A DNA stretch of 64,000 bases from Anaerolineales bacterium (GTDB taxonomy: Bacteria; Chloroflexota; Anaerolineae; Anaerolineales; UBA4823): the NCBI GenBank assembly GCA_025057645.1, contig JANXBJ010000015.1:1-64000 (forward strand). Direction: 5' to 3'. The translations under genes were made by a program, and so were the position numbers. Shown one piece after another: positions 1 to 9,245 of this stretch. The notes below the pieces were generated by a model. It was not told where the DNA came from. It ran no database searches and saw nothing but the letters and a program-made list of their open reading frames with translations. Every line of letters begins with the position of its first letter. Positions within the stretch are counted from its first letter, which is position 1.

Positions 1-573
1 TTGAACTGTGACCTGCGGATCATGCTGCCAATGGTCTCCTCGGTGGCCGAGGTGGAACGAGCACAGGAGATCTATGAGGAAGCTCGGACAGCTCTGCAAA
101 GACAAGGCAAACCCCTGCCCCAAAATGTTCAATTCGGCATCATGGTGGAAGTGCCCTCTGCAGCCATCTTAGCCGATCACTTTGCTCCGCTGGTGGACTT
201 TTTCAGCATCGGCACTAATGACCTTACTCAATATACCCTCGCTGTCGATCGCACCAACGAGCGAGTCTCGGTGTTAGCAAGCCCCTATCACCCGGCAGTG
301 TTGAGGTTGATCAAGCTGAGCATCGATGCCGCCCATGCCCAGGGCAAATGGGTCGGGCTTTGCGGCGAGCTGGCAGGAGACCCGTTAGCCGTCCCACTGC
401 TACTCGGACTCCACTTGGACGAATTCAGCATGGCGCCTTCTTCGATCCCTACAATCAAGGAGCTGATCCGTCAATGGAGCCTCCCGGTGTGTGAAGAGAT
501 CGCCCAAAAGTGCCTGACATTTTCAATCGCCGCGCAGGTGATCGATTACCTGAAAGAGCTTGCGCCCCAATAG
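1..573 (+). CDS. ptsI: PtsI C-terminal part (PEP-protein phosphotransferase, enzyme I), partial
   Basis: 3' end of a gene that begins before the window; only the C-terminal 190 residues are visible. They form the PEP-binding TIM-barrel end of enzyme I of the sugar phosphotransferase system, a cytoplasmic enzyme that passes phosphate from PEP to HPr. The IGTNDLTQY motif (residues 70-78 here) and GLCGELAGD with the catalytic Cys (Cys121 here) are intact. The N-terminal phospho-His domain lies outside the window. The TTG at position 1 is not a real start. No HPr or EII gene is visible nearby, so the role (sugar uptake or regulation) cannot be read from context. The 197 bases after the stop hold no recognisable gene. 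Confidence 0.95.
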   Translation: MNCDLRIMLPMVSSVAEVERAQEIYEEARTALQRQGKPLPQNVQFGIMVEVPSAAILADHFAPLVDFFSIGTNDLTQYTLAVDRTNERVSVLASPYHPAVLRLIKLSIDAAHAQGKWVGLCGELAGDPLAVPLLLGLHLDEFSMAPSSIPTIKELIRQWSLPVCEEIAQKCLTFSIAAQVIDYLKELAPQ

Positions 574-770
574 AGGCCTTATGGACTCCGCTCGCTTGAG
601 ACCCATTTCTAGAGATTCCCGACCAAGCCAGAATCACCAAGACCGACATCTCACCCAGAAGGGAAACTTAGCTCCTTCGTTGATGTTCAATCGATAGCTG
701 AGCTTAGACAGCCACAGAACGAGGATGCACAACCTGCGAAGATCGTGAGAGGGATTGAGTGTCGCAGCCT

Positions 771-3320
771 TTAGCCCCGTAGCCTCGCTCCCAACTCCTG
801 CTCCAACCGCCGCACGATGCGGTTGCGAATTTGGGCAGCTTCTTCGTCAGTCAGGGTGCGGTCTTCAGCTTGGTAGGTCAGGCTATAGGCTAGGCTCTTT
901 TTGCCCACTCCAATTTGCTCACTGCGATAGACATCGAACAGGCGCACCGAACGCAGGACTTTACCACCCGCTGCCCAAATGCACTGCTCCACTCTCTCGG
1001 CCGGCACCTCTTCGTCCACAATCACCGCAATATCTTCCAACACCGGCGGGTAGGCCGGCACCGCCTCGATGGTATACCGATCGGGCATAGCACTTAGGAT
1101 GGAATGGAGGTCCAGCTCGGCTGCCAGAACAGGCGCCTCAGGTAGTTCAAAGCGCTCTTTGATCAGCGGATGCAGTTCCCCGAAGCAACCCACGCGCCGA
1201 TCGCCAAGATACACTTCGGCACATTTGCCGGGATGGAAAGCGGGATGCCCGGCGGCAATAAAGCGCACTCCCTCAAGGTGTATGCCCCTAAACAAACTTT
1301 CCAAAATCCCCTTTAGGTCGTAAAAATCCATTGCGGCTATGTCGGCAGTTTGCCACCCCGCAGGCGCACGCTGCCCGCACAAGACGATCCCGAGGCGCAA
1401 GAGCTCCTCCGGCAACATTTCTGTTACTGACCGCCAGTAAACGCTGCCGATCTCGAACAGCGCTAAGCGGGGCTGCAGCCGAGCATTGCGCTCAGCGGCC
1501 TCCAATAAGCTGACCAGCAAGCCCTGACGCAGGATCGAACGCTCTGGCGCAATCGGATTCTTGAGACGGATAGGCTCGGCTCGCTCAACCGGCGGTTCAA
1601 AGACTAACGGCAAGCGCGCTTCCCGTGCTGTCGAGGTCATGCGGTAGGTGATCACCTCCTGTAAGCCCAAATTGACCAGCAGATCGCGCACCATCTCCTC
1701 CCGTTCCCGCAAGGGATCTGAGCGCTGGGGCGGGAGCTCATCAGCAAGACGAGTAGCCGGAATGCGCTCATAGCCATAAATGCGGGCGATCTCCTCCATC
1801 AGGTCAGCCACCCCAATGACCCCTTCACCGATATCAAGCCGGTGGTCGGGCGGTCGAACGATCAGGGTTTCTCCTTCTTGCCTCACTTGGAACTCGAGGC
1901 GTTCCAAAATTTCCCTGATTTCCGAAATACCCAAAGCAATGCCCAATTGTCTTTTGACTTCAGCAGCGGTAATAGAGAGCGTAGGGGCCTGATAGGGTTT
2001 GGGGTAAGCGTCAACGATCCCCTGGGCAACCACGCCGCCGCTCCACTGGCGCATCAACTCTAAGCCGCGCAATAAGCCGCACTCGGCCATAGCTGGATGG
2101 ACGCCGCGCGAGAAGCGATAGGCGGCCTCTGAGGGGAGATTCTGAGCCACCACAGTCCGCCGGATGTTGATCAGATTCCACGTAGCCGCTTCGAGCAGCA
2201 CATTGCGCGTCGATTCATCCACCTCGCTCTCTGCGCCGCCCATCACCCCGGCAATGGAGAGTGGACCAGCACCATCGCAAACCAAAATTGTAAAGTCGTC
2301 CAATATTCTCTCCACGTGATCCAGAGTGAGCAACCGCTCTCCAGGCTTGGCGGGGCGGGTAGTAATCACCGGCGGCTTGCCGCCTGCGCGCCGCACCAGC
2401 TTATCGTAATCGAAAGCGTGCAATGGTTCGCCCAATTCCAGCATGGCGTAGTTGGTGGCATCGACAATATTGTTGATTGGCCTCATCCCGGCAAGGCGCA
2501 GACGGCGTTGGACCCAATACGGGCTAGGGCGGATTTCCACTCCCTCGATCAAGCCCAGCATGAAGCGTGGATTTAGCTCGGGGTCTTGGATTTGGATGCT
2601 CACCCGCCCCTCAATCGGCGCCCCACTCATCATCACAGAAAGCGCCGGCGGACGTAAAGGTTGGCGGGTGATCGCTGCCACTTCGCGCGCCACGCCGTAG
2701 ATACTAGCCGCACGGGCAATATTCGGGGTAATAGCGATGTCCAACACGGCGTCCCCCATATACTCCACCAAAGGCATACCCACTGGAGCATCGTCGTCTA
2801 AAAAGATAATCCCCTCGTGCTCATCCGAGATTCCCAGCTCCTTCTCCGAACACGCCATCGAGTAGGACTCCACGCCCCGAATTTTGGCCCGCTTGAGCGT
2901 GGTCAAAACCTGACCGGGTTGGTGTCCGTCGTATATCCGGGCGCCTTCTTTGGCGTAGGCGACTTTAATCGGCTTGGGAAGAGGCCCCTTGCCTTTGTAG
3001 GGGAACAGATTGGGTGCGCCGGTTAGCACAGTATGAATCCTCTGCCCATCGTCCAATTGGCACAACACAAGGCGATCGGCATTAGGGTGAGGATTGACTT
3101 CGTAGATGGCACCAACCACAATTTTTTCCGCATCCCACTCCAACCCGCTGATCTTAATCTCCTGGCGCTTGCCACCCTCGGAAGCCGTCTTGGGCATCGG
3201 CAAGCCAACGTAGCGGATTTCCTCCACCTCCAGACCAGCCATAGTCAACGCATGCGCTAACTCCTCTAGGGGCATCGGAAGATCGACAAATTCCTTAAGC
3301 CAAGAAACAGGTACTTTCAT
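771..3320 (-). CDS. pheT: Phenylalanine--tRNA ligase beta subunit
   Basis: Beta chain (849 aa, slightly longer than the usual 790-810) of the heterotetrameric PheRS that charges tRNA-Phe in the cytoplasm. Domains in order: N-terminal peptide, OB-fold EMAP/tRNA-binding domain with HPNADRL near residue 80, B3/B4 editing domain (about 215-390), B5 domain, catalytic-like core, and a C-terminal FDX-ACB anticodon-binding domain (about 755-849). The ATG overlaps the pheS stop by 4 nt (ATGA), so the two subunits are translationally coupled and share the T-box leader upstream of pheS. No oddity was seen. Confidence 0.98.
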   Translation of the reverse strand: MKVPVSWLKEFVDLPMPLEELAHALTMAGLEVEEIRYVGLPMPKTASEGGKRQEIKISGLEWDAEKIVVGAIYEVNPHPNADRLVLCQLDDGQRIHTVLTGAPNLFPYKGKGPLPKPIKVAYAKEGARIYDGHQPGQVLTTLKRAKIRGVESYSMACSEKELGISDEHEGIIFLDDDAPVGMPLVEYMGDAVLDIAITPNIARAASIYGVAREVAAITRQPLRPPALSVMMSGAPIEGRVSIQIQDPELNPRFMLGLIEGVEIRPSPYWVQRRLRLAGMRPINNIVDATNYAMLELGEPLHAFDYDKLVRRAGGKPPVITTRPAKPGERLLTLDHVERILDDFTILVCDGAGPLSIAGVMGGAESEVDESTRNVLLEAATWNLINIRRTVVAQNLPSEAAYRFSRGVHPAMAECGLLRGLELMRQWSGGVVAQGIVDAYPKPYQAPTLSITAAEVKRQLGIALGISEIREILERLEFQVRQEGETLIVRPPDHRLDIGEGVIGVADLMEEIARIYGYERIPATRLADELPPQRSDPLREREEMVRDLLVNLGLQEVITYRMTSTAREARLPLVFEPPVERAEPIRLKNPIAPERSILRQGLLVSLLEAAERNARLQPRLALFEIGSVYWRSVTEMLPEELLRLGIVLCGQRAPAGWQTADIAAMDFYDLKGILESLFRGIHLEGVRFIAAGHPAFHPGKCAEVYLGDRRVGCFGELHPLIKERFELPEAPVLAAELDLHSILSAMPDRYTIEAVPAYPPVLEDIAVIVDEEVPAERVEQCIWAAGGKVLRSVRLFDVYRSEQIGVGKKSLAYSLTYQAEDRTLTDEEAAQIRNRIVRRLEQELGARLRG

Positions 3321-4378
3321 GCGAACTGCTCCAGAAAGCGAAGATCGTTACCGTAAAAGTAGCGAATGTCTTCAATGCCATAACGCAGCATGGTAATACG
3401 CTCTACCCCCATCCCGAAAGCAAACCCGGTATAGCGGGCCGGGTCATAACCACCGTTTTCCAGCACCACCGGGTGCACCATACCGCAACCGAGAATCTCC
3501 AGCCAGCCGCTGCGTTTACACACTGCACAGCCTGCTCCCTCGCAGACAAAGCACTCGATATCCATCTCGGCGCTTGGTTCGGTAAAGGGAAAATGCGAGG
3601 CGCGAAACCGGCTGCGCACCCCTTTGCCGAACATACGTTGGGCAAAGTCCTCTAATGTGCCCTTCAGGTCGCTAAAGGTAACTGCTCTGCCCACTGCTAA
3701 GCCTTCCACCTGCTGGAATTGGATCTCGGAACGAGCGGTGATTTGCTCATAGCGAGCGCACATACCCGGTAAAACAATGCGCACCGGTGGCGGATCGGCC
3801 GGATTCAACGCAGCAAACTCTCGCATAGCCCGGATTTGTCCTGGCGAAGTATGGGTTCGAAATAAGATTGGGTTATCCGGTGGATGCGGCAAATCGAGGT
3901 AAAAGGAGTCTTGCATCTCGCGCGCCGGATGGTGAGGTGGAAAGTTCAGAAGCTGAAAGTTATATTCGTCGCTCTCGATGTCGCGCGAACGGTAAACCTG
4001 AAAGCCCATTTCGGCAAAGATGGCAAAAATGCGACGTAAGGTCTGGTTCAAGGGGTGCAAGCGCCCACGCACAAGCGGCCTGCCCGGCAGGGTAACATCT
4101 AACCGCTCACTTTGCAGAGCGCGTTGCAAAGCCGCCTGACGCAGTGCTTCCGCTTTCCGCTGGTAGGCTTCTTCCAGAGCGCGCTTTACCTCGTTGGCAC
4201 GTCGCCCAACCTGCGGCCGCTCTTCGCCGGGCAGATTTCTCAAGCCGTCGAAGACGCGCATCAGGGGAGAGTTGCGTCCCAAGTGGCTTACCCGCCAAGC
4301 CTCCAACGCCGGCTCCTCCTCAATTTCTTGCAGGGCGCTCAGTGCACTTTGTTCAATTTCATGGAGTTGCTCAAGCAT
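3317..4378 (-). CDS. pheS: Phenylalanine--tRNA ligase alpha subunit
   Basis: Catalytic alpha chain of PheRS, 353 aa. It has an N-terminal coiled coil (about 1-85) that contacts tRNA and a class II aminoacyl-tRNA synthetase domain with FRTHTSPGQIRAM and the C-terminal GMGVERITMLRYGI motif 3. The frame stays open upstream to 4474. However, those 32 extra codons lie inside the T-box terminator and antiterminator, so the start was placed at the ATG at 4378, preceded by CTGGAGGTCAAG as ribosome-binding site. It is followed by pheT with a 4-nt overlap. Expression should depend on uncharged tRNA-Phe through the leader. Confidence 0.97.
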   Translation of the reverse strand: MLEQLHEIEQSALSALQEIEEEPALEAWRVSHLGRNSPLMRVFDGLRNLPGEERPQVGRRANEVKRALEEAYQRKAEALRQAALQRALQSERLDVTLPGRPLVRGRLHPLNQTLRRIFAIFAEMGFQVYRSRDIESDEYNFQLLNFPPHHPAREMQDSFYLDLPHPPDNPILFRTHTSPGQIRAMREFAALNPADPPPVRIVLPGMCARYEQITARSEIQFQQVEGLAVGRAVTFSDLKGTLEDFAQRMFGKGVRSRFRASHFPFTEPSAEMDIECFVCEGAGCAVCKRSGWLEILGCGMVHPVVLENGGYDPARYTGFAFGMGVERITMLRYGIEDIRYFYGNDLRFLEQFA

Positions 4379-4700
4379 CTCTTGACCTCCAGGAACAAAA
4401 CATCTCGTCCGCCCAGGGGACGAGATGAAATCTCCCGCGGTACCACCCCGCCTTGCTTGCTTCTCGCAAGCCACTCTGCCATACCCAGCACTCGGCTCTC
4501 ACCGCTCACTGAATATGCCTCAAGATAACGCCGAGGAGGCGTTGCGGGCTACTCGCCCGTCAAGCGTTCACCCGCGAAGCTCGAGAGGGAACTTCGGCTA
4601 AATTGCCACCAGCCAAGGGTCTCAGTCCACGCCCTCGGCGCCCTGTTGGCTTCCTTTAGCCTACTTTCCTCTGTCTTCGCTTGTCCTCATTACCCGAATG
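4379..4700 (-). promoter_or_regulatory. T-box leader (tRNA-Phe sensing) of pheST
   Basis: Untranslated leader of about 320 nt on the minus strand. It carries the T-box consensus GGGTGGTACCGCGGGAGA (plus-strand positions 4431-4448) followed by a terminator hairpin. Stem I can be closed by GCGAAG/CTTCGC. Its internal loop opposes AGTA to GAAGTTC, which puts a UUC (Phe) triplet (4589-4591) at the specifier position. The specifier codon agrees with the downstream gene. The family mechanism is that uncharged tRNA pairs with specifier and T-box and stabilises the antiterminator, allowing pheS read-through. The specifier assignment is hand folding and less certain than the T-box call itself. Confidence 0.93.
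4394..4427 (-). terminator. T-box terminator hairpin of pheST
   Basis: Perfect 10-bp inverted repeat CATCTCGTCC (4401-4410) and GGACGAGATG (4418-4427) with a 7-nt loop, followed on the minus strand by TTTTGTT (4394-4400). It sits between the T-box sequence and the pheS start, as expected for the attenuator. Confidence 0.92.
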
Positions 4701-4706
4701 CCCTCT

Positions 4707-4734
4707 ATTATCCCCAAAAACCTTTGCCTGTCAA
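4707..4734 (-). promoter_or_regulatory. Promoter of pheST
   Basis: On the minus strand, TTGACA (4729-4734) and GATAAT (4707-4712) are separated by 16 nt, placing the start near 4700 at the beginning of the T-box leader. The -35 box begins 5 nt after the kamA stop codon. Transcripts reading through kamA would therefore also enter the T-box. Confidence 0.8.
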
Positions 4735-4739
4735 GAGAT

Positions 4740-6074
4740 TTACCCCTTCTCGGTTGTTCCACTCCCGATGCCTAATGGTTGCCACTTTCTTTCGTCCTTC
4801 AAGCGGTGCTGTATCCCCTGGCGGTCGTGCACTTCATCAAAGTTTTCGGGCTTGATGAACATTGCCTCGCCCTGCAATAAGCCATGCACTCCGCTCTGAC
4901 CGGGTTCAGGGCGTTTTTCGCCTTTAAACTTTGCCGCCTTCTCCGGCAAATAATCCACCGGCTCCTCGTAAGTGGTGATAAAGCCTTCATAGTTACGCAA
5001 GACAACCTTGTGGTCGGAGTAGCTGATCAGGTAGTTCGGCATAACCGGAATCTTTCCCCCACCACCGGGGGCATCGATAATATACTGATGAACCGCGTAG
5101 CCCGAGGTATGGCCGCGCAATCCTTCCATGATTTCGATCCCCTTGCCGACCGGTGTCCGGAAATGACCCGCCCCTTCCACAAGATCGCACTGATAGAGAT
5201 AATATGGCCGCACACGAATGCGCACAAGGTCGTGGACGAGCTGGCGCTGAATTTCCACGTTGTCATTGATCCCCGCCAACAAGACCGCTTGATTGCCCAG
5301 CGGAATGCCGGCACGAGTGAGTTTGTCGCACGCCTCCTCAAGTTCTTTGGTAATCTCGTTAGGAGTATTGACGTGGATGTTCATCCACAGGGGATGATAC
5401 TTCTGGAGCATCTCGCACAGCTCGTCGGTGATGCGCATGGGTAGAAAGACCGGCACACGCGTGCCAATGCGCAGAATCTCGACATGTTCAATCTCTCGCA
5501 GGCGACTCAAGATTTCTTCCAAGATCTTCGGCGCCAGCACGAGAGGGTCTCCACCTGAGAGCAGAACATCACGAATTTGCGGCGTGCGCCGAATATACTC
5601 TAACTGCAGCTCAAATTCTTGGCGCGAAAACGTGGCCGAAGGGTCGCCCACAATCCGAGATCGAGTGCAATATCGACAATAACTGGCACACTGGGTGGTG
5701 ACCAGCATTAGCACTCGGTCGGGATAACGATGCACCAGACCTGGCACCGGCGAGTGACGATCTTCTGCCAGAGAGTCCTCCATCATCGCTGTAAAAGGCA
5801 CCATCTCGGCTTCAGTGGGGATCACCTGCTTGCGAATCGGGTCGTCTGGGTCCTCCGGGTCGATTAGGGAAATGAAGTAAGGAGTGATATCAACTCGAAA
5901 AAGGTTCGGGGCGTTGAGTGCCTTGCGCTCACTCTCTGTCAGCGGAATGACCCGACCGATCTCTTCCGCTGTGTTCAAACGGTGACTCAACTGCCAGCGC
6001 CAGTTATACCATTGCTCATCCGGCACATCCTGATAAATCGGGGCACGCTTGGACAAAAAAGGGCGTTTTGACAT
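4740..6074 (-). CDS. kamA: Lysine 2,3-aminomutase (radical SAM, PLP)
   Basis: 444-aa cytoplasmic enzyme that interconverts L-alpha-lysine and L-beta-lysine using SAM, a [4Fe-4S] cluster and PLP. Cluster ligands C129, C133 and C136 lie in CASYCRYC; the PLP lysine is K341 in PGGGGK. Acidic residues in YQCDLVEG (D297) and IDAPGGGG (D334) match the two Asp residues that bind the lysine side-chain amine in the clostridial enzyme. This favours lysine over glutamate or EF-P as substrate. The start ATG has GGAG upstream. No kamDE, kdd or kce neighbour is present, so beta-lysine may serve as an osmolyte precursor or in fermentation elsewhere; context does not decide. Confidence 0.93.
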   Translation of the reverse strand: MSKRPFLSKRAPIYQDVPDEQWYNWRWQLSHRLNTAEEIGRVIPLTESERKALNAPNLFRVDITPYFISLIDPEDPDDPIRKQVIPTEAEMVPFTAMMEDSLAEDRHSPVPGLVHRYPDRVLMLVTTQCASYCRYCTRSRIVGDPSATFSRQEFELQLEYIRRTPQIRDVLLSGGDPLVLAPKILEEILSRLREIEHVEILRIGTRVPVFLPMRITDELCEMLQKYHPLWMNIHVNTPNEITKELEEACDKLTRAGIPLGNQAVLLAGINDNVEIQRQLVHDLVRIRVRPYYLYQCDLVEGAGHFRTPVGKGIEIMEGLRGHTSGYAVHQYIIDAPGGGGKIPVMPNYLISYSDHKVVLRNYEGFITTYEEPVDYLPEKAAKFKGEKRPEPGQSGVHGLLQGEAMFIKPENFDEVHDRQGIQHRLKDERKWQPLGIGSGTTEKG

Positions 6075-6414
6075 CGATCAGCTCCTTATCCTCTTGGAAC
6101 ACGAAAACCTCAACGAGACTATGAGAGCCACGTTGAGACCATGGTTCGATTCTAAGTGAAGATGAAGAGCTCGTCAACAAGGCAGTTGTCCGAGCCAAAA
6201 CCGCCTTCAACCGCAAACTGAGAGGAGGACACTGCGATTCCCCTCCAGTGAAGCAGCCTCGACCCGAGCTGGATCAATCTCCCGCCCGAAGCGCAGAGCT
6301 CTTGAGGGTAGAGGCGTAAAACAGCCCCTCTCCTTCGAAAAGCGAGCCATTGCCGTGAGAGAAATTCCCATACAGAGTACAATAAAGAGGCGAACACTCT
6401 CCGGAGGAACTACG
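6075..6414. other. Divergent intergenic region kamA / acyl-CoA dehydrogenase
   Basis: 340 nt between two divergent genes. It contains the kamA promoter and, on the plus strand, a good ribosome-binding site (GGAGGAAC, just before 6415). No convincing plus-strand -35/-10 pair, RNA gene or repeat was found. Confidence 0.5.
6149..6177 (-). promoter_or_regulatory. Promoter of kamA
   Basis: On the minus strand TTGACG (6172-6177), a 17-nt spacer and TAGAAT (6149-6154); predicted transcription start about 70 nt upstream of the kamA ATG. Confidence 0.65.
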
Positions 6415-7659
6415 ATGGATTTTGCCTTATCCACAGAACATCAAATGGTTCAAAAGATGGTGCGCGAGTTTGCCCAGCGCGAAGTTGCCCCCGTAATTCG
6501 AGAAGCCGATCGCGCTCAGGAAATGGCGCCATTTGTCTTGGAGCGAATGGCAGAACTGGGTATCTTGGGCATTTGTTTTCCCTTGAGGTATGGCGGTCAA
6601 GGTATGGATTACATCTCGCTCGGGCTAGCTTGCGAGGAACTGGAAGCCGTAGACACCTCCTTACGCGTAGTGATGTCGGTGCACGTGGGCTTGAACAGTC
6701 TCGGCATCCTGCAATGGGGAACAGAAGAGCAAAAGCAGCGGTTTCTCATTCCCCAAGCAGAGGGCAGAAAAATCGCCTGCTTCGGCCTGAGCGAACCCGG
6801 AGTTGGATCGGACGTGGCCAATTTGAGATGTACGGCCCGCAGGGATGGCAACACATATATCCTTAACGGCGAAAAAATGTGGATTTCGCTGGCCACCAAG
6901 GCCGATCACGCCTTGGTGGTAGCGCGTACGAATCCCGATGCTGCCGACCCGCACGATGGCCTCTCTGCCTTTCTGGTCGAACTGGACTCTCCGGGCATTC
7001 AGAGAGGGGAAATCCATGGCAAGTTAGGCGTGCGCGCAGGTTCTACGGGCTGGATTGCCTTTCAAGAGGTACGCGTGCCGGCAGAAAACCGCTTAGGTGA
7101 GGAAGGTGAGGGGTTCAAGATCGCCATGAGTTGTCTGGACAATGGACGCTACACGGTGGCAGCCGGGGCAACAGGGCTGATCCGCGCTTGCCTAGAAGCC
7201 AGCGTCAGATACGCTACCGAACGCAAGGCCTTTGGTAGAGAGATCGGCAAATTCCAGTTGATCCAGCAGAAGATCGCCTACATGGTCCAATCTTACGAGG
7301 TGGCCCGCTTGCTCTATTTACGGGTTGGTTGGATGAAGAATCGTGGCTTGCGCAACACTAAAGAGACTTCTCTGGCCAAGTGGTTTGCCACAGAGGCTTC
7401 TTTCCAAGCCGCTGCGGAAGCCGTTCAAATTCACGGCGCGTATGGCTACTCGGATGAGTACCCGGTGGAGCGCTACCTGCGCAACGCCAAGGGAGCCACA
7501 ATTTACGAGGGCACCAGCGAAATCCATCAGTTGATCCAAGCCGGTTATGCCCTCGGCTACCGCAAAGACGGTGAACTGCGCTGTGAACTGCCGCCCTATG
7601 ACCCTCAAGTTTGGCAAGCCGAAGCGACAAGCGAGGAGAGATCGCCGAAAATCGGTTAG
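6415..7659 (+). CDS. Acyl-CoA dehydrogenase
   Basis: 414-aa FAD enzyme of the acyl-CoA dehydrogenase family, which oxidises the alpha-beta bond of acyl-CoA with electron-transfer flavoprotein as acceptor. The three family domains are present: helical N-domain (1-120), beta domain with FGLSEPGVGSD (123-133), and C-terminal helical domain with RKAFGREIGKFQ. The catalytic base is Glu365 in IYEGTSEIHQ, the position used by short-chain and glutaryl/butyryl-type enzymes. The start was set at the ATG at 6415 behind GGAGGAAC rather than the upstream in-frame GTG (6355). No etfAB, thiolase or CoA-transferase lies nearby, so chain length cannot be given. Confidence 0.93.
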   Translation: MDFALSTEHQMVQKMVREFAQREVAPVIREADRAQEMAPFVLERMAELGILGICFPLRYGGQGMDYISLGLACEELEAVDTSLRVVMSVHVGLNSLGILQWGTEEQKQRFLIPQAEGRKIACFGLSEPGVGSDVANLRCTARRDGNTYILNGEKMWISLATKADHALVVARTNPDAADPHDGLSAFLVELDSPGIQRGEIHGKLGVRAGSTGWIAFQEVRVPAENRLGEEGEGFKIAMSCLDNGRYTVAAGATGLIRACLEASVRYATERKAFGREIGKFQLIQQKIAYMVQSYEVARLLYLRVGWMKNRGLRNTKETSLAKWFATEASFQAAAEAVQIHGAYGYSDEYPVERYLRNAKGATIYEGTSEIHQLIQAGYALGYRKDGELRCELPPYDPQVWQAEATSEERSPKIG

Positions 7660-7706
7660 AATCAAGAAAACTCCACATGGAGAGAGGAGTTAGAGACCAA
7701 TTTATT

Positions 7707-8459
7707 ATGACCGAGAAAGAAAAAGAAAAGGAATCAGCTCAGAACGTTATCTCTGCCTACCGCAAGCGACAACAAGCAGCAAAACAAGCCCCCCTTCTTT
7801 TGGGGTTGTCGGCCCTACTGTTGGTCGTAGGCGCTGCGGTGTTGATCTTTTGGCTGGTCAACCCAAGGAGCTTTCAGTTTTCGCTCTTTCCGACAGCGAC
7901 CCCCACACCGACCGAAACGCCCACTCCCACCAATACACCTACTGTCACCCCCCTTCCCACGGACACTCCCACCGCAACACTCACCCCAACCGAAACTGCG
8001 ACCCCCACAGCTTCCGGGCCCTTCCCCTACACCGTTCAGGAAGGGGACACGCTGATCGGCATCGCAGAAAAGTTCAACGTAGACTTCTTTGTACTCGTTG
8101 CGATCAACAATCTCGATCCCTCTAACCCGTTGATCCGCGTCGGAGACCAACTAACAATCCCCGGCCCGAACACACAGCTTCCAACTCCCACCCCCCTGCC
8201 CCCCAATTTGCCGCGAGGCACGCGAATCGAATACATTGTCCAGCCCAACGACACTCTTGCGCTCATTGCCGCAAAGTTCAACAGCACGGTTGAGGACATC
8301 CTCCAAGAAAACAAGCTGGATGACCCAAACAAGATTTTCTTCGGCCAGAGGCTGATTATCCGCGTCAATCTGGTCACACCGGTGCCACCCACGCCAACCC
8401 CAATCGCTACTGTGACCGGGACCCTGCCTGCCATCGCCACGGCAACGCCTACACCGTAA
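7707..8459 (+). CDS. Membrane-anchored protein with two LysM domains
   Basis: 250-aa protein. It has a short charged cytoplasmic N-terminus, a membrane segment (about 29-51), a long Thr/Pro linker (about 62-103), LysM domain 1 (108-152, YTVQEGDTL...), a second Pro/Thr spacer, LysM domain 2 (176-220, YIVQPNDTL...) and a Thr/Pro tail. LysM domains bind peptidoglycan or other GlcNAc polymers, so it probably tethers something at the cell wall; no enzymatic domain is present. The ATG at 7707 was chosen because it gives a standard N-in membrane protein; in-frame ATGs at 7611 and 7677 overlap or adjoin the preceding gene. It starts 47 nt after the acyl-CoA dehydrogenase. Confidence 0.85.
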   Translation: MTEKEKEKESAQNVISAYRKRQQAAKQAPLLLGLSALLLVVGAAVLIFWLVNPRSFQFSLFPTATPTPTETPTPTNTPTVTPLPTDTPTATLTPTETATPTASGPFPYTVQEGDTLIGIAEKFNVDFFVLVAINNLDPSNPLIRVGDQLTIPGPNTQLPTPTPLPPNLPRGTRIEYIVQPNDTLALIAAKFNSTVEDILQENKLDDPNKIFFGQRLIIRVNLVTPVPPTPTPIATVTGTLPAIATATPTP

Positions 8460-8526
8460 CTCGGGTATTGCAGAGTTCACAGATCTGTAAGGTGAATCTC
8501 GCCTCCTGAAGAGTAAAATGGTGGGC

Positions 8527-9150
8527 ATGATGATCCCACACGGCCCTCTACTCGTAGTGGAAGATGTGCCCCATATCTTAGAACTGCTGCAACTCACCTT
8601 GCGCTTCAAGGGCTATCCCGTGATAGCGGTTTCAAACGGTGAAGAGGCCTTGGCTGCCATTGAGAAAGAATTGCCTGCAATGGTTATCACAGACATTCTG
8701 ATGCCCAAGCTAGACGGGTTTGCTCTGGCGCACAAGTTGCGCTCTAACCCGAAAACTAGTCGGATTCCGATTGTCTTCCTCTCCGCCACCTACGTCACTC
8801 CAGAGGACAAGCGCTTTGCCATGAGTCTCGGAGCAGTACGTTTTTTGGAAAAACCGGTCGATACCGAAGAATTTCTGCTCACCGTTGCCGAAGTGCTCAC
8901 AGCCGATCTCTCCAACCTGCCCGAGCCGCTGGGTGATCGGGAGTTCTACTCGGGCTACCGCGAGCGGTTAGAAAACAAACTGCGTCATAAGCTCAGTCAA
9001 ATCAGCCGCACCGAAAGGCTTCTACGCACTTTACCGGAAACCCATCGCTCGGCTTACCAAGCTCTGCTCGAGGAGGCTATCCGCCATCGTGATGAAATCC
9101 AGAAGGAACTGCAGGAGCTTGAACGCATCCTTAGCCAGAATCAAGAGTAA
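8527..9150 (+). CDS. Response regulator receiver protein with coiled-coil tail
   Basis: 207 aa. A CheY-like receiver domain occupies residues 1-120, with acidic pocket E12/D13, phospho-acceptor D56 (VITDILMPKLDG), conserved S/T after FLSAT and K109 (EKP). The C-terminal 85 residues are charged and predicted helical or coiled coil, with no DNA-binding or output-enzyme motif. It therefore probably acts by protein-protein contact. The partner histidine kinase is not in the window. A TAAAAT box at 8514-8519 overlaps the upstream ATG at 8518, so the start was placed at 8527 (8530 is also possible); the message may be leaderless. Confidence 0.87.
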   Translation: MMIPHGPLLVVEDVPHILELLQLTLRFKGYPVIAVSNGEEALAAIEKELPAMVITDILMPKLDGFALAHKLRSNPKTSRIPIVFLSATYVTPEDKRFAMSLGAVRFLEKPVDTEEFLLTVAEVLTADLSNLPEPLGDREFYSGYRERLENKLRHKLSQISRTERLLRTLPETHRSAYQALLEEAIRHRDEIQKELQELERILSQNQE

Positions 9151-9186
9151 AATTAAGACCGATATTCAGATAAGACCGCTTAGCCT

Positions 9187-9217
9187 AGGACAACTCCTAC
9201 CGAGTTGTCCTGCTTTG
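9187..9217 (+). terminator. Hairpin after the response regulator gene
   Basis: Perfect 10-bp inverted repeat AGGACAACTC (9187-9196) and GAGTTGTCCT (9202-9211), 5-nt loop, followed by a weak T-rich GCTTTGT. It is probably a rho-independent terminator, though the U tract is poor. Confidence 0.6.
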
Positions 9218-9245
9218 TGAGTCTCCCGGGGAGTGGTTAACCAAA

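Noticed and set aside
4379-4474. N-terminal extension of PheS to 385 aa
   Set aside because: The extra codons lie in the T-box and its terminator; the ATG at 4378 with a ribosome-binding site fits the family start.
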